A stretch of 64,000 nucleotides of DNA from JBEVJK01 sp963791325 (GCA_963791325.1 CAWBRU010000012.1:1-64000); one strand, 5' to 3'; positions 38,599-48,272 are shown, numbered from the stretch's first letter. The notes: generated from the letters alone by a model not told the origin. A program made the numbers and translations.

Positions 38599-39615
38599 TC
38601 AGGCGCGGTCAGAGACGCCCGCCTCGGCGAAGCTCGCCATTCCGGCGTGGCAGTCGAGTGCGGCGCGCAGGATGTTGACTGCCAGGCATGCGCCGGAGGC
38701 CTCCCCGAGCCGCATGCCGAGATCGAGCAGCGGCGACAGGCCGAGGCGGGCAAGCAGCCGCCGGTGCGCGGCTTCGGCAGAGACGTGGCCGGCCTCGGCA
38801 TGGGCCAGCGCGCCCGGCTCGAGCACCGCGAGCGGCGCCACCGCAGCGGTGACCACGAAGCCGTCGAGCAGCACCGGCACGCAATGATGGCGGGCGGCCA
38901 AGGTCGCGCCGAGGAGCGCGGCCAGCTCGCGCCCGCCGAGCGCGGCAGCGATCGCGAGCGGGTCGCCGCGCGCCGCGCGGTGCCGGGCGAGCCCGGCATC
39001 GACGGCGGCAGCCTTGCGCGCCAGGCCTTCGTCGTCGACCCCGGTGCCGCGGCCGACCCAGGCGCGACCATCCTCCTCGAACAGCGCCGCCGCGATCGCC
39101 GCCGCAGCCGTGGTGTTGCCGATGCCCATTTCGCCCAGACAAAGGAGGTGGGTGCCGGGAGCTACGACGTTCCAGCCGGCCTCCACGGCGTCGAGGAACT
39201 CGCGCGGGCTCATCGCCGCGGCTTGGGTGAAGTCGGCAGTGGGCCGCTCAACCGACAGCGGCACGACGCGCAATTTGGCCCGGGCAGCGCGGGCGAGCTG
39301 GTTGATGGCGGCGCCGCCGGCAGCGAAATTCGCCACCATCTGCGCCGTCACCTCGGCAGGAAAGGCCGACACGCCCTGCGCGGTGACGCCGTGCGAGCCG
39401 GCAAAGACCACGACCTCGACCCGCTCGAGCTCCGGCAGCGAGCGGCCTTGCCACCGCGCCAGCCAGGCGGCCAGCGTCTCGAGCCGGCCGAGACTGCCCG
39501 CCGGCTTGGTCAGGCTTGCCTGGCGTGCCAGCGCCGCCGCCGCGGCCTCGGCGTCGCCGCCGGGCAGGTCGCGGCAGGCCGCACGGAGCTGGTCGAGATC
39601 GGCAAAGCGAGGCAT
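38599..39615 (-). CDS. cobT: Nicotinate-nucleotide:dimethylbenzimidazole phosphoribosyltransferase
   Basis: 338 residues. It makes alpha-ribazole phosphate, the lower ligand precursor of cobalamin (called CobU in Pseudomonas denitrificans nomenclature). Seen: GSHGVTAQGVSAFP, the conserved MGIGNTTAAAAIAAALF, RGTGVDDEGLARKAAAVDA and LDLGMRLGEASGA, where the catalytic Glu is usually found close to the C-terminus. It is the last gene of the leftward cob run, 15 bases after cobS, and is immediately followed by the candidate operator and repeat of the polyol region. Confidence 0.95.
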   Translation of the reverse strand: MPRFADLDQLRAACRDLPGGDAEAAAAALARQASLTKPAGSLGRLETLAAWLARWQGRSLPELERVEVVVFAGSHGVTAQGVSAFPAEVTAQMVANFAAGGAAINQLARAARAKLRVVPLSVERPTADFTQAAAMSPREFLDAVEAGWNVVAPGTHLLCLGEMGIGNTTAAAAIAAALFEEDGRAWVGRGTGVDDEGLARKAAAVDAGLARHRAARGDPLAIAAALGGRELAALLGATLAARHHCVPVLLDGFVVTAAVAPLAVLEPGALAHAEAGHVSAEAAHRRLLARLGLSPLLDLGMRLGEASGACLAVNILRAALDCHAGMASFAEAGVSDRA

Positions 39616-39630
39616 CGGCAGGATTCCTTC

Positions 39631-40401
39631 TCAGACGAGCACCGTGCAGGCGACGGCAAGCACGAGGATTTCGGCAAGCTGTTCGAACGCGCCGAGCACG
39701 TCGCCGGTCTGGCCGCCGAGCGCGGCGAGCGCCTGGCGCCGGACGGCCCAAATCAGTGCCAGCAGCAGCCCCGCCGCGACGACGGCGCCGGCATGGCCAA
39801 GCGGCAGCAGCGCCGCCGCCCCGAGCGCCAGGGCGATCGAGGCGGTATTGGGGCCGCCCGCGCCGGCGCCGGCGGAGAGGCCGTCGGTCCGGGCCGGCGG
39901 CACCAGCTGCATGAACGCCGGCAGCAGCGCTCTGGCCGCGGCATGGCTGGCAACCAGAGCAATGAGCACCGGCCCGGGAACGGCGATCGCCGCCAACAGG
40001 AAGGCGCGCATCAGCACCGAAAAGATCAGCGCCAGCGCGCCATAGGTGCCGATCCGGCTGTCGCGCATGATCTCCAGCCGGCGCTCGCGCGTGCGCCCGC
40101 CGCCGAGTCCGTCGGCGGTGTCGGCCAGCCCGTCCTCGTGCAGTGCGCCGGTGATCAGCACCGCGGCCGCCACCGCGGCCAGCGCCGCGGCGGTGGGCGG
40201 CAGCCCGGGCTTGAGACAGGCCCAATAAGCGAGACCGGAAATCAGCCCCACCGCCGCGCCGGCCAACGGTGCCGCCCACTGGGCATCGGCAAAGCTGCGG
40301 CCGCCGCGGGCCGGATCGGCGGCGGCGACCGGCAGCCGCGTATAGAAAGCGAGGCAGGCGCGCACGTCGCCGGCGAGATCGCTGAGCCGGGCACGCCGCA
40401 T
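39631..40401 (-). CDS. cobS: Cobalamin synthase (adenosylcobinamide-GDP ribazoletransferase)
   Basis: 256 residues, highly hydrophobic with several membrane helices. It joins adenosylcobinamide-GDP to alpha-ribazole in the last step (CobV in Pseudomonas nomenclature). The acidic metal and substrate motif reads HEDGLADTADGLGGG, then RRLEIMRDSRIGTYG. ATG at 40401 follows the cobB stop by two bases. The longer frame that continues upstream belongs to cobB in another phase and is rejected. Confidence 0.95.
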   Translation of the reverse strand: MRRARLSDLAGDVRACLAFYTRLPVAAADPARGGRSFADAQWAAPLAGAAVGLISGLAYWACLKPGLPPTAAALAAVAAAVLITGALHEDGLADTADGLGGGRTRERRLEIMRDSRIGTYGALALIFSVLMRAFLLAAIAVPGPVLIALVASHAAARALLPAFMQLVPPARTDGLSAGAGAGGPNTASIALALGAAALLPLGHAGAVVAAGLLLALIWAVRRQALAALGGQTGDVLGAFEQLAEILVLAVACTVLV

Positions 40402-40403
40402 CG

Positions 40404-41717
40404 TCAGGCCCGCGCGATCGCGTGAAAGAAGGTGCCGCTCACCAGGCCGCGGCGGGCGCCGGCCGGGCCGAGCGGCCGGCCTTCGCCATCCGCGAGGTCG
40501 GCGAGCGGCTGGTCGGGGCCCGGCTCGGTCAGACGGGCATAGTGAAACTCGTGGCCGCGGATCACCGAACCGGCAGCGCCGAGGGGCGAGGCGACCCGCA
40601 GCAGGGCCTCGCGGTAGCCGAGGTTCATCTTGCGCGTCGCAAAGCTCGTGGCGTGACCGAGCAGGCCGAGCATGCGATGGCTCTCGCCGGCTGCGTCGCT
40701 CAGCGCCTCGCCGAGCACCATGAAGCCGCCGCACTCGCCATGAACGGGACGCGTGCGGGCGAAGCGTTGCATGCCGGCGAGAAAGGTCGACGCGGCAGCA
40801 AGCCGGCCGGCATGAAGCTCGGGATAGCCGCCGGGCAGCCAGGCAACGTCGCAATCCTGCGCCGGAGCCTGGTCGGCCAGCGGCGAGAACGGCACCAGCT
40901 CGGCGCCCGCGGCACGCCATTGGGCGCCGAGATGCGGGTAAAGAAAGCTGAAGGCGGCATCGTAGGCGAGCGCGATGCGCTGGCCCGGCGGCGGCAGCGC
41001 CGTGGCCGGGCATGCGCTCGGCGGCTCGAGCGGCGCGCCGAGCGCGACGATCCGGTCGAGGTCGAGCGCCCGCTCGGCCATGTCGGCAAGGCGCTCGAGA
41101 TGCCCGGCCAAATCGGCGTGCTCTTCCGCCTGGACGAGGCCGAGATGGCGCTCGGGCAGAGTGAGCGCCGGATCGCGCAGGATGGCCCCCACCACCGGCA
41201 GGCCGCAGGCCTCGACGGCCTCGGTGCAGAGCCGCCGGTGGCGCTCGCTGCCCGCCTTGTTGAGCACCACGCCGGCGATGCGCACCGCCGGGTCGTAGGT
41301 CGCAAAGCCGTTGGCGACCGCCGCCGCCGTCTGCGATTGACCGGAGACGTCGAGCACCAGCAGCACCGGCAGCCGGTAGCGCCGGGCGAGGTCGGCGGCC
41401 GCGCCGGAGCGGCCGGGTTGGCCGGGAATGCCGTCGAACAGGCCCATGGCGCTCTCGATCACCACCAGCTCGGCATCGGCGGCCGCCTCGGCAGCGAGAC
41501 CGTCGAGCAGCGCCGGGGCCATCGCCCAGCTGTCGAGATTGACGCCCGGCCTGCCGGTCGCGGCGGCATGGAAGCCGGGGTCGATGTAGTCGGGGCCGGA
41601 TTTGGCGCCGCGCACCCGCAGGCCGCGACGCCCCAGCGCCCGCAACAGCCCGATCGTCAGGCTGGTCTTGCCCGAACCCGAGCGTGGCGCACCGATGATC
41701 AGGGCGCGCGCGGTCAC
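40404..41717 (-). CDS. cobB: (Hydrogeno)cobyrinate a,c-diamide synthase
   Basis: 437 residues. Amidates carboxylates a and c of the corrin ring using glutamine and ATP. N-terminal ATP-binding domain IIGAPRSGSGKTSLTIGLL with KSGPDYIDPGFH. C-terminal class I amidotransferase with the catalytic Cys in VHGECGGFMVLGEAL. It is distinguished from CobQ by length and by the PDYIDP form. ATG at 41717 overlaps the cobA stop by four bases, so it is translationally coupled. Confidence 0.96.
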   Translation of the reverse strand: MTARALIIGAPRSGSGKTSLTIGLLRALGRRGLRVRGAKSGPDYIDPGFHAAATGRPGVNLDSWAMAPALLDGLAAEAAADAELVVIESAMGLFDGIPGQPGRSGAAADLARRYRLPVLLVLDVSGQSQTAAAVANGFATYDPAVRIAGVVLNKAGSERHRRLCTEAVEACGLPVVGAILRDPALTLPERHLGLVQAEEHADLAGHLERLADMAERALDLDRIVALGAPLEPPSACPATALPPPGQRIALAYDAAFSFLYPHLGAQWRAAGAELVPFSPLADQAPAQDCDVAWLPGGYPELHAGRLAAASTFLAGMQRFARTRPVHGECGGFMVLGEALSDAAGESHRMLGLLGHATSFATRKMNLGYREALLRVASPLGAAGSVIRGHEFHYARLTEPGPDQPLADLADGEGRPLGPAGARRGLVSGTFFHAIARA

Positions 41718-42517
41718 GAGAGCGGCTCCGGCGGGACGGCCCCGCGCAGCGCCGCGCGCATGGCGACGATCCGGCCGACGACAATCAGCGCCGGCGAGCC
41801 GAGGCCGAGCCGCTCGGCATCGGCGGCGATCGTGCCCAGTGTCGCAACATGGACCGTTTCGCGCGGCGTCGTCGCCGCTACGATAACGGCGGCCGGAGTG
41901 TCCGCCGAAAGCCCGGCCTGAGCCAGGCGATCGGCGATTTGGGCGAGGTTCTTGAGCCCCATATAGACGACGATCGGCTGGCCCGTCCGGGCAAGCGCCG
42001 CCCAGTCGAGATCGTCCTCGCCATCGGCGACATGCCCGGTGGCGAGCACCAGGGCCTTGTTGAGGCCGCGCATTGTCGGCGGGATACCGGCGCCGCCGAG
42101 CGCGGCGAAGGCGGCGGTCACGCCGGGCAGGAAGCGGAACGGGATGCCGGCGCCGGCCAGTGCCAGCGCCTCTTCGCCGCCGCGACCGAAGATGTAGGGG
42201 TCGCCGCCCTTCAGCCTGAGCACCCGGCGGCCGTCGCGTGCCAACGCAATCAGCCGGGCGTTGATTTCCTCCTGCTTGAACGACGGCTGGCCGGCGCGCT
42301 TGCCGACGAAGATCTTCTGCGCACCGGCGGCCATCGCCACGACGTCGGCATCGACAAGGGCATCATGGACCAATGCATCGCAGCCGGCGAGCGCGGCCGC
42401 GACCTCGAGCGTCAGGCCGCCCGGATGGCCCGGCCCCGCCCCCGCCAGCCAGACATGGCCGGGTTGAAGGCGCGGCAGATGTTGCGCCAGCCTATCGACG
42501 ATCTCGCCGGGGCTCAC
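41714..42517 (-). CDS. cobA: Uroporphyrinogen-III C-methyltransferase
   Basis: 267 residues. Adds two methyl groups (C2, C7) to uroporphyrinogen III, the entry point into cobalamin (and sirohaem). SAM-binding motif LAGAGPGHPGGLTLEV, then VGKRAGQPSFKQEEIN and LKGGDPYIFGRGGEE. No CysG-type dehydrogenase or chelatase domain is attached, so it is a dedicated CobA. The start is GTG at 42517. The divergent cbiD gene begins 54 bases away. Confidence 0.95.
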   Translation of the reverse strand: MSPGEIVDRLAQHLPRLQPGHVWLAGAGPGHPGGLTLEVAAALAGCDALVHDALVDADVVAMAAGAQKIFVGKRAGQPSFKQEEINARLIALARDGRRVLRLKGGDPYIFGRGGEEALALAGAGIPFRFLPGVTAAFAALGGAGIPPTMRGLNKALVLATGHVADGEDDLDWAALARTGQPIVVYMGLKNLAQIADRLAQAGLSADTPAAVIVAATTPRETVHVATLGTIAADAERLGLGSPALIVVGRIVAMRAALRGAVPPEPLS

Positions 42518-42570
42518 AGCATAGCCTTTTGCGGATGACGGCGGCCGATCGCCTGCCTATAGAGAGCGCC

Positions 42571-43686
42571 ATGACGCGCCAAGACCGCCCACTGCGCCGC
42601 GGCTGGACCACCGGCACCTGCGCCGCCGCGGCGGCGAAGGCCGCCGGCAGCGCGCTTGTCGGCCGCGGCTTTCTCGATCCGGTGACCGTGCGCCTGCCGG
42701 GCGGGGCCACTCCCGCCTTCGCCCTGGCCCACGAGCACGCCGAGCCCGGCTGGGCGATGGCCGGCGTGGTCAAGGATGCCGGCGACGACCCCGACGTTAC
42801 CCATGGCGCATTGATCACGGCCAAGGTGAGGAGGAATGCGGCGGGCGTCGGCGTCACCTTCCGGGCCGGGCCGGGCGTCGGCACGGTAACCCGGCCAGGC
42901 TTGCCGATCCCGCCGGGCGAGCCGGCGATCAACCCGGTGCCGCGACAGATGATTTCCGAGGCGCTGGCCGAGGTCGCCCGCGATGCTGCCGATTTCGAGG
43001 TGGAAATCGGCATTGCCGACGGCGAGGCGCTGGCGCTGAAGACGCTCAATGGCCGCCTCGGGATCGTCGGCGGGCTGTCGGTGCTCGGCACCACCGGCAT
43101 CGTGGTGCCGTTTTCCTGTTCGGCCTGGATCCATTCCATTCACCGCGGCATCGATGTCGCCCGCGCCAGCGGCCTCGACCACGTCGCCGGCGCCACCGGT
43201 GCGGTGTCGGAAGCCGCAGTCCAGAGGCTCCATGGGCTGCCGGAGGCCGCCCTGATCGACATGGGCGACTTCGTCGGCGGCATGCTCAAATACATCCGCC
43301 GCCACCCGGTCGCCAAGGTCACCGTCGCCGGCGGCGTCGCCAAGATGACCAAGCTGGCCCAGGGCATGCTCGATGTTCACTCCAAGCGCGGCCCGGCCGA
43401 CCTCGAGGCGCTGGCCGCGATCAGCGCCGAAATCGGGGGGTCTGCCGCGCTGGCCGAGCGGATCGTCGGCGCCAACACGGTGAGCCAGGCCTTCGATTTG
43501 GCCGCCGCAGAGGCGGTTGTGCTCGGCGATGCCATCGCTGCGCGGGCCTGGCCGACGGCGGCCACCGTGTTGAGCAGCGCCGACATCGCGCTGGAGATTG
43601 CCGTCTTCGACCGCGCCGGCCGGCTGGTCGGCCGGGCGCCCTTCGCCCCGTCTCATCGCCCCTCCCGTCCCCTGAACCGGCGCTGA
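42571..43686 (+). CDS. cbiD: CbiD-type precorrin-5B C1-methyltransferase
   Basis: 371 residues. N-terminal [17 protein letters not shown], core [21 protein letters not shown] and [12 protein letters not shown] identify CbiD. In the oxygen-dependent route this step is normally done by CobF, which is absent here; CbiD usually serves the anaerobic route. ATG at 42571 is chosen by homology; ATG at 42535 is possible. It is one of two genes facing opposite to the cob operon. Its 3' end overlaps the cobM stop by 34 bases on the other strand. Confidence 0.95.
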   Translation: MTRQDRPLRRGWTTGTCAAAAAKAAGSALVGRGFLDPVTVRLPGGATPAFALAHEHAEPGWAMAGVVKDAGDDPDVTHGALITAKVRRNAAGVGVTFRAGPGVGTVTRPGLPIPPGEPAINPVPRQMISEALAEVARDAADFEVEIGIADGEALALKTLNGRLGIVGGLSVLGTTGIVVPFSCSAWIHSIHRGIDVARASGLDHVAGATGAVSEAAVQRLHGLPEAALIDMGDFVGGMLKYIRRHPVAKVTVAGGVAKMTKLAQGMLDVHSKRGPADLEALAAISAEIGGSAALAERIVGANTVSQAFDLAAAEAVVLGDAIAARAWPTAATVLSSADIALEIAVFDRAGRLVGRAPFAPSHRPSRPLNRR

Positions 43687-44417
43687 TAGGCCGGATCGTA
43701 GAGCGCGCTGTCGCGGAAGGCGGTGTCGCCAAGCGCCCGTCCGACCAGCACCAGAGCAGTGCGCTCGGCCGGCTGCGCGGCAAGCTTCGCCTCGATATCG
43801 ATCAGCGTGCCGGCGACGACCCGCTCTTCGGGCCACGAGGCGCGGATCACGACCGCGGCGGGACAGTCCGCGCCGAGCAGCGGAGCCAGCTCGGCGACGA
43901 TGTCGGAGATGCGGTGAACGGCCAGATGGATGGCGAGCGTGGCGCCGGTTGCCGCAAAGGCACTCAGCCCCTCCCGGGCCGGCATCTGCGAGGCGCGGCC
44001 GCCGACGCGCGTCAGGACAACGCTCTGCGCCACCTCGGGCAAGGTGAGTTCGCGGCCAAGGGCAGCGGCGGCCGCTGCGAAGGCCGGCACGCCCGGGGTC
44101 AGCGTATAGGGAATGCCGCGCCGCTCGAGCCGGCGCAGCTGCTCGGCCAGCGCGCTCCAGATCGACAGGTCTCCCGAATGCAGCCGCGCCACGTCCTCGC
44201 CGCGGCTGTGCGCGGCGAGGAATTCCGCCTCGATCTCGTCGAGCGACAAAGGTGCGGTATCCACCACCCGTGCGCCGGGCGGGCAGTAAGCGATGAGCTC
44301 GCGCGGCACGATCGAGCCGGCGTAGAGGCAGACCGGGCAGCGCTCGATGAGGCCGCGACCGCGCACCGTAATCAGGTCGGCGGCACCGGGACCGGCACCG
44401 ATGAAGTGCACCGTCAC
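43653..44417 (-). CDS. cobM: Precorrin-4 C11-methyltransferase
   Basis: 254 residues of the tetrapyrrole methylase fold. Motifs: [44 protein letters not shown] and [15 protein letters not shown]. It methylates C11 after ring contraction. The start overlaps the cobE stop by four bases and the end overlaps cbiD antisense. Confidence 0.95.
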   Translation of the reverse strand: MTVHFIGAGPGAADLITVRGRGLIERCPVCLYAGSIVPRELIAYCPPGARVVDTAPLSLDEIEAEFLAAHSRGEDVARLHSGDLSIWSALAEQLRRLERRGIPYTLTPGVPAFAAAAAALGRELTLPEVAQSVVLTRVGGRASQMPAREGLSAFAATGATLAIHLAVHRISDIVAELAPLLGADCPAAVVIRASWPEERVVAGTLIDIEAKLAAQPAERTALVLVGRALGDTAFRDSALYDPAYQRRFRGREGR

Positions 44418-44818
44418 CGCCGGCCTCCTGCCTCTGCCAGTGCACAGGTGACGTTGCCCAGCGCCAGCCGCGGGCCGAGCAGCACCGCTTCAGGACCCGC
44501 GGCGGCGAGCGCAGCCGCCTCGGCGAGCGAGCCAAGACCGGTCGCGGCAAGCGAGCGGGGCGAATGGCTGAGCGTTGCGGACGCCGCCGAGCGGAGGGCG
44601 CCCTCCCCGACCACCGTCAGCGGGATGCCGAGCTCGCCGGCTGCCGCGCAGATACCGGCCTCGCGGCGCTTCGTTTCCCCCGTCGCCAGCATCGCCAGGT
44701 CCGCCGGCGCCGCGCGGAACTGCGCAAGCGCGGCCCTCACCGCCGCGACCACCTCGTCCGCGCTGACGCCGCTGCGGCAGCCGATGCCCGCGGCGATCAT
44801 CGCTTCACCCACCGCCAT
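44414..44818 (-). CDS. cobE: CobE / CbiG C-terminal-like cobalamin biosynthesis protein
   Basis: 134 residues. [24 protein letters not shown] is the conserved opening, with [23 protein letters not shown] and [16 protein letters not shown] following. The family corresponds to the C-terminal domain of CbiG and stands between cobM and cobL in aerobic clusters. Its reaction is not settled. It overlaps the cobL 3' end by 22 bases on the same strand. Confidence 0.88.
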   Translation of the reverse strand: MAVGEAMIAAGIGCRSGVSADEVVAAVRAALAQFRAAPADLAMLATGETKRREAGICAAAGELGIPLTVVGEGALRSAASATLSHSPRSLAATGLGSLAEAAALAAAGPEAVLLGPRLALGNVTCALAEAGGRR

Positions 44819-46038
44819 TGCGTTACCGGCAGTGCCGGGCGCCACGCCGTCATGGTGCCGACCGGCGCGGCGCGGGAGACCGCCAGCCGGATGAGCTCGC
44901 CGCCATCGGCCGCCTGGGCGGCCAGCAGCTGCTGTTCCATCTCGAGCGTCACGGCATTGGCGACCAGGCGGCCGCCTGAACGCAGCCCTTCCTGGGCTGC
45001 CGCGAGCACGCCCGCATCGCTGCCGCCGCCGCCGATGAAGACGGCATCCGGAGCGGGGAGGCCGGCGAGCGCCGCCGGCGCCCGGCCGGTGACGACGGTC
45101 AGCCCGGGAACGCCGCAGGCGGCGGCATTGGCGGCGATGCGCGCGGCACGCACCGGCTCCTGTTCGATGGCGAGCGCCCGGGTCGACGGGTCGGCGAGCA
45201 TCCACTCGATCGCCACCGACCCCGATCCGGCGCCGATATCCCACAAAAGCTCGCCGCGGCAGGGCGCGAGCGCCGCCAGCGTGACGGCGCGAATCTCGCG
45301 CTTGGTCAGCTGGCCGTCATGTTCGAACAAGGCGTCGGCGCGGCCGGCAGCAAGCGGCAGGATGCGCGCCCCGGCCGAGGCGCCGACCTCCACCGCCACC
45401 AGGTTGAGCGGCGCCACATCGGCAAGCGCAAAACCCGCCGCGGCGGTTGTGCGCACCCGCTCGTCAGGGCCGCCGAGGGCTTCGAGCACGGTCAGCCGCG
45501 AGGTGCCGAAGCCGGCCTCGGCCAACAGCGCGGCGAGGGCGGCCGGCCCGGCAGCATCCGAGGTCAAGGCCAGGACGCGGCGGCCGGGATGCAGGTGCGG
45601 ACGGACGAGGTCGAGGCTCTTGCCGTGCAGCGACAGCGCCGTCAGCTCGGGCAACGGCCAGCCGAGCCGCGCCGCGGCCAGGCTGAAGGCGGAGGGCGCC
45701 GGGTAGACGGCCATTTCGGCCGGCGCCACCAGGCGGGCCAGGCTGGCGCCGACGCCGTGGCAGAACGGGTCGCCCGAGGCCAGCACGCAGACGCGCCGGC
45801 CGCGCGCCGCGGCAACGGCATCAAGGCCGCGCTGGAACGGCGACGGCCATGGCTCGGCGCGGCCATTGATCAGCAGCGCGGCCAGCGCCAGGTGACGGAC
45901 GCCGCCGAACACCAGTTCGGCCGCCGACACGGCCGTCCGGGCGGCCTGGCCGAGGCCGTCGGCGCCGTCCTCGCCGATGCCGACGATGGACAGCCAGGCG
46001 CGGCTCGGGGCATGCTCGGGCGACAGCTCAGCGGCCAT
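44797..46038 (-). CDS. cobL: Precorrin-6Y C5,15-methyltransferase (decarboxylating)
   Basis: 413 residues. N-terminal CbiE-like methylase (WLSIVGIGEDGADGLG, VLASGDPFCHGVG) and C-terminal CbiT-like domain (LLWDIGAGSGSVAIEWM). Methylates C5 and C15 and removes the acetate side-chain carboxyl. GAGGG lies just before the ATG at 46038. That ATG and the ATG of the divergent cobK share the tetranucleotide CATG (46036-46039). No later start codon exists before the conserved core. Confidence 0.95.
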   Translation of the reverse strand: MAAELSPEHAPSRAWLSIVGIGEDGADGLGQAARTAVSAAELVFGGVRHLALAALLINGRAEPWPSPFQRGLDAVAAARGRRVCVLASGDPFCHGVGASLARLVAPAEMAVYPAPSAFSLAAARLGWPLPELTALSLHGKSLDLVRPHLHPGRRVLALTSDAAGPAALAALLAEAGFGTSRLTVLEALGGPDERVRTTAAAGFALADVAPLNLVAVEVGASAGARILPLAAGRADALFEHDGQLTKREIRAVTLAALAPCRGELLWDIGAGSGSVAIEWMLADPSTRALAIEQEPVRAARIAANAAACGVPGLTVVTGRAPAALAGLPAPDAVFIGGGGSDAGVLAAAQEGLRSGGRLVANAVTLEMEQQLLAAQAADGGELIRLAVSRAAPVGTMTAWRPALPVTQWRWVKR

Positions 46039-46810
46039 GAACCCTCGACACCCCATCCTGATCCTTGGCGGCACCACGGAGGCCCGGCTGCTTGCCGGGG
46101 AACTGGCTCGCCAGCCGGCGCTGGCGGTCACCTTGTCGCTCGCCGGGCGCACCGCCCATCCGGCGCGCCAGCCGGTGCCGGTCAGAAGCGGCGGGTTCGG
46201 CGGCGCCGAGGGCCTCGCCGACTATCTTCGCCGGCAAAGCGTCGAGCTTTTGGTCGACGCCACGCATCCATACGCCGCGCGGATCTCGCGCCATGCCGAG
46301 CTGGCTGCAGCGGCGGCCGGGGTGCCGGCGCTGGCGCTGGTGCGCCCACCCTGGCCGCAGACCGCCGGCGACCGCTGGCGCGTGGTCGGCGATGCGAGGC
46401 AGGCGGTCGCGGCGCTCGGCGAAGCACCGCGGCGGGTCTTCCTGGCCCTCGGCCGGCAGGAGATCGAACCCTTCGCCGCCGCGCCGCAGCACTTCTACCT
46501 GATCCGCAGCGTCGACCCGGTTACGCCGCCGCTTGCCGTCCCGCAAGCCGTCTACAGGCTCGACCGGGGTCCATTCGCCGCGCCCGACGAACAGCGGCTG
46601 CTTGCCCAAAACGGCATCGATGCCGTCGTCGCCAAGAACAGCGGCGGCACGGCGACCTATGCCAAGATCGCGGCAGCACGGGCGCTGGGCATCGAGGTGT
46701 TGCTCCTCGAACGCCCTGCGCAGAGCGGCTTGCCGACGGTGCCGGACGTCGGGACCGCGCTCGACCGCATCGCTCATCGCTTCGCCTCCGCATGGAAGCG
46801 CGGCGTATAG
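46037..46810 (+). CDS. cobK: Precorrin-6A reductase
   Basis: 257 residues. NADPH motif PILILGGTTEARLLAGELA, then LLVDATHPYAARISRHAELAA and VVAKNSGGTATYAKIAAARALGI. Reduces precorrin-6A. It faces opposite to the surrounding cob genes. Its start overlaps cobL's start and its end overlaps cobJ's end by 37 bases. No good ribosome binding site precedes the ATG; an upstream in-frame start at 45977 would only lengthen the overlap. Confidence 0.94.
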   Translation: MNPRHPILILGGTTEARLLAGELARQPALAVTLSLAGRTAHPARQPVPVRSGGFGGAEGLADYLRRQSVELLVDATHPYAARISRHAELAAAAAGVPALALVRPPWPQTAGDRWRVVGDARQAVAALGEAPRRVFLALGRQEIEPFAAAPQHFYLIRSVDPVTPPLAVPQAVYRLDRGPFAAPDEQRLLAQNGIDAVVAKNSGGTATYAKIAAARALGIEVLLLERPAQSGLPTVPDVGTALDRIAHRFASAWKRGV

Positions 46811-47538
46811 ACGAGCGGCGGCCGGCCGGGCCGCTCGAGCGTGCGGGTCTCGCGCGAGCCGATGATGACGCAGGTGGCCATATCGGCCCACGCCGCGTCG
46901 GCCTCTGCCAGAGTCGTCACCCGCAGCAGCTCATCGGAACGCCCGGCAGCACGGCCGAAGACCACCGCGGTATCCGCCGGCAGGCTTTCGCGCAGCTGCT
47001 CGAAGGCAGCGGCGAGTTGCCAAGGCCTGGCGCGGCTCACCGGGTTGTAGAGCGCGATCACCAGGCCGGCGCCGGCCGCGGCCGCCAGCCGCGCCTCGAC
47101 CACCGGCCAAGGCTTGAGGTTGTCCGACAGTGACAGCACGCAGAAATCATGGCCGAGCGGCGCGCCGACCCGTGCGGCGACCGCAAGCACCGCCGTGACG
47201 CCCGGCGCAATGACGAGGTCCAGCGCCCGCCAGGCGGCCGGGCCGCTTTCGATCGCCTCGCAGACCGCGGCCGCCATCGCAAACACGCCGGGATCGCCGC
47301 CCGAGACCACGCAGACCTGGGCGCCGTCGGCGGCCCGCGCCAGCGCCGCCCGCGCCCGGTCGAGCTCCTCGCGGTTGTCGGAGGCATGGCGCAGCTGGCC
47401 AGGGCCGAGTTCGAGGCGGTCGAGATAGGGGCCGTAGCCGTAGAAATCGCGCGAGGCGGCGACCAGGCGCGCGACTTCCGGGGTAACCTGCTCCCGGCTG
47501 CCGGGCCCGAGCCCGACGACGGCCAGCCGGCCGCTCAC
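46774..47538 (-). CDS. cobJ: Precorrin-3B C17-methyltransferase
   Basis: 254 residues. Methylase motifs VVGLGPGSREQVTPEV, YGPYLDRL, VVSGGDPGVFAMA and APGVTAVLAVAARVGAPLGHDF. Methylates C17 with ring contraction. The start overlaps cobI by four bases; the end overlaps cobK on the other strand. Confidence 0.95.
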   Translation of the reverse strand: MSGRLAVVGLGPGSREQVTPEVARLVAASRDFYGYGPYLDRLELGPGQLRHASDNREELDRARAALARAADGAQVCVVSGGDPGVFAMAAAVCEAIESGPAAWRALDLVIAPGVTAVLAVAARVGAPLGHDFCVLSLSDNLKPWPVVEARLAAAAGAGLVIALYNPVSRARPWQLAAAFEQLRESLPADTAVVFGRAAGRSDELLRVTTLAEADAAWADMATCVIIGSRETRTLERPGRPPLVYTPRFHAEAKR

Positions 47539-48272
47539 CGCCGTTCGCTCCAGCCGGCGACCAGCACCAGCGCGAAATAGGGCGCCTGGTCGTCGGCCTT
47601 GTCGCGCAGCGCTTGCGCGCAGCCGTTCGGCATGGTGCCGCGCTCGACATAGATGGCACGGTCGAGCTTGCCCGAGGCGCCGAGCGCACGGCGAATTTTC
47701 GGCAGGTTGCGGCCGACCTTCATCACCACGGCGGCATCGCAGTCGCCCAGACGGCGCGTGAGCTCGGCCTCCTCCATGGTCCCCGGCAGCACGGTGAGCA
47801 CGTCGTCGCCCTGCACGATCGGCACGCCGACGGACGACCAGCAGCCCGACATTGCGGTGACGCCGGGCACCACCTCGGTCGGATAAAGGCCGCTGAGGCG
47901 CACGTGAAGGTGCATGTAGGAGCCGTAGAACAGCGGGTCGCCCTCGCTCAGCACGGCGACGGTGCGCCCGGCGGCGAGGTGTTCGGCAACGGCCGCCGCC
48001 GAAGCCTCGTAGAAGCCGCCGATCGCGCCGCAGTAACCGGCGCTGCGGCGGTCGAGCTCGGTGGTCACCGGATAGTGGAGCGCCAGCTCGATGACGCCGG
48101 GCTTCAGCTTGCCTTCGACGGTGGCCCGGGCATTGCCCTTGTTGCCGCGTTTGGCGAAATGGGCAACGACATCGGCAGCCGCCAGGACGCGCAACGCCTT
48201 CACGGTCAGCAGATCGGGGTCGCCGGGCCCGGTGCCGACGCCGATCAGCCGGCCGCTGGCAGCCGCCGTCAT
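47535..48272 (-). CDS. cobI: Precorrin-2 C20-methyltransferase
   Basis: 245 residues. SAM site GVGTGPGDPDLLTVKAL, then LSEGDPLFYGSYMHL and VPGVTAMSGCWS. Methylates C20. The start overlaps cobH by four bases and the stop overlaps cobJ by four bases, so translation is coupled. Confidence 0.95.
   Translation of the reverse strand: MTAAASGRLIGVGTGPGDPDLLTVKALRVLAAADVVAHFAKRGNKGNARATVEGKLKPGVIELALHYPVTTELDRRSAGYCGAIGGFYEASAAAVAEHLAAGRTVAVLSEGDPLFYGSYMHLHVRLSGLYPTEVVPGVTAMSGCWSSVGVPIVQGDDVLTVLPGTMEEAELTRRLGDCDAAVVMKVGRNLPKIRRALGASGKLDRAIYVERGTMPNGCAQALRDKADDQAPYFALVLVAGWSERR

Noticed and set aside
37276..40425. 1049-residue rightward frame across regulator and cob genes
   Set aside because: It reads antisense to three well-identified genes; long antisense frames are usual in DNA with strong third-position GC.
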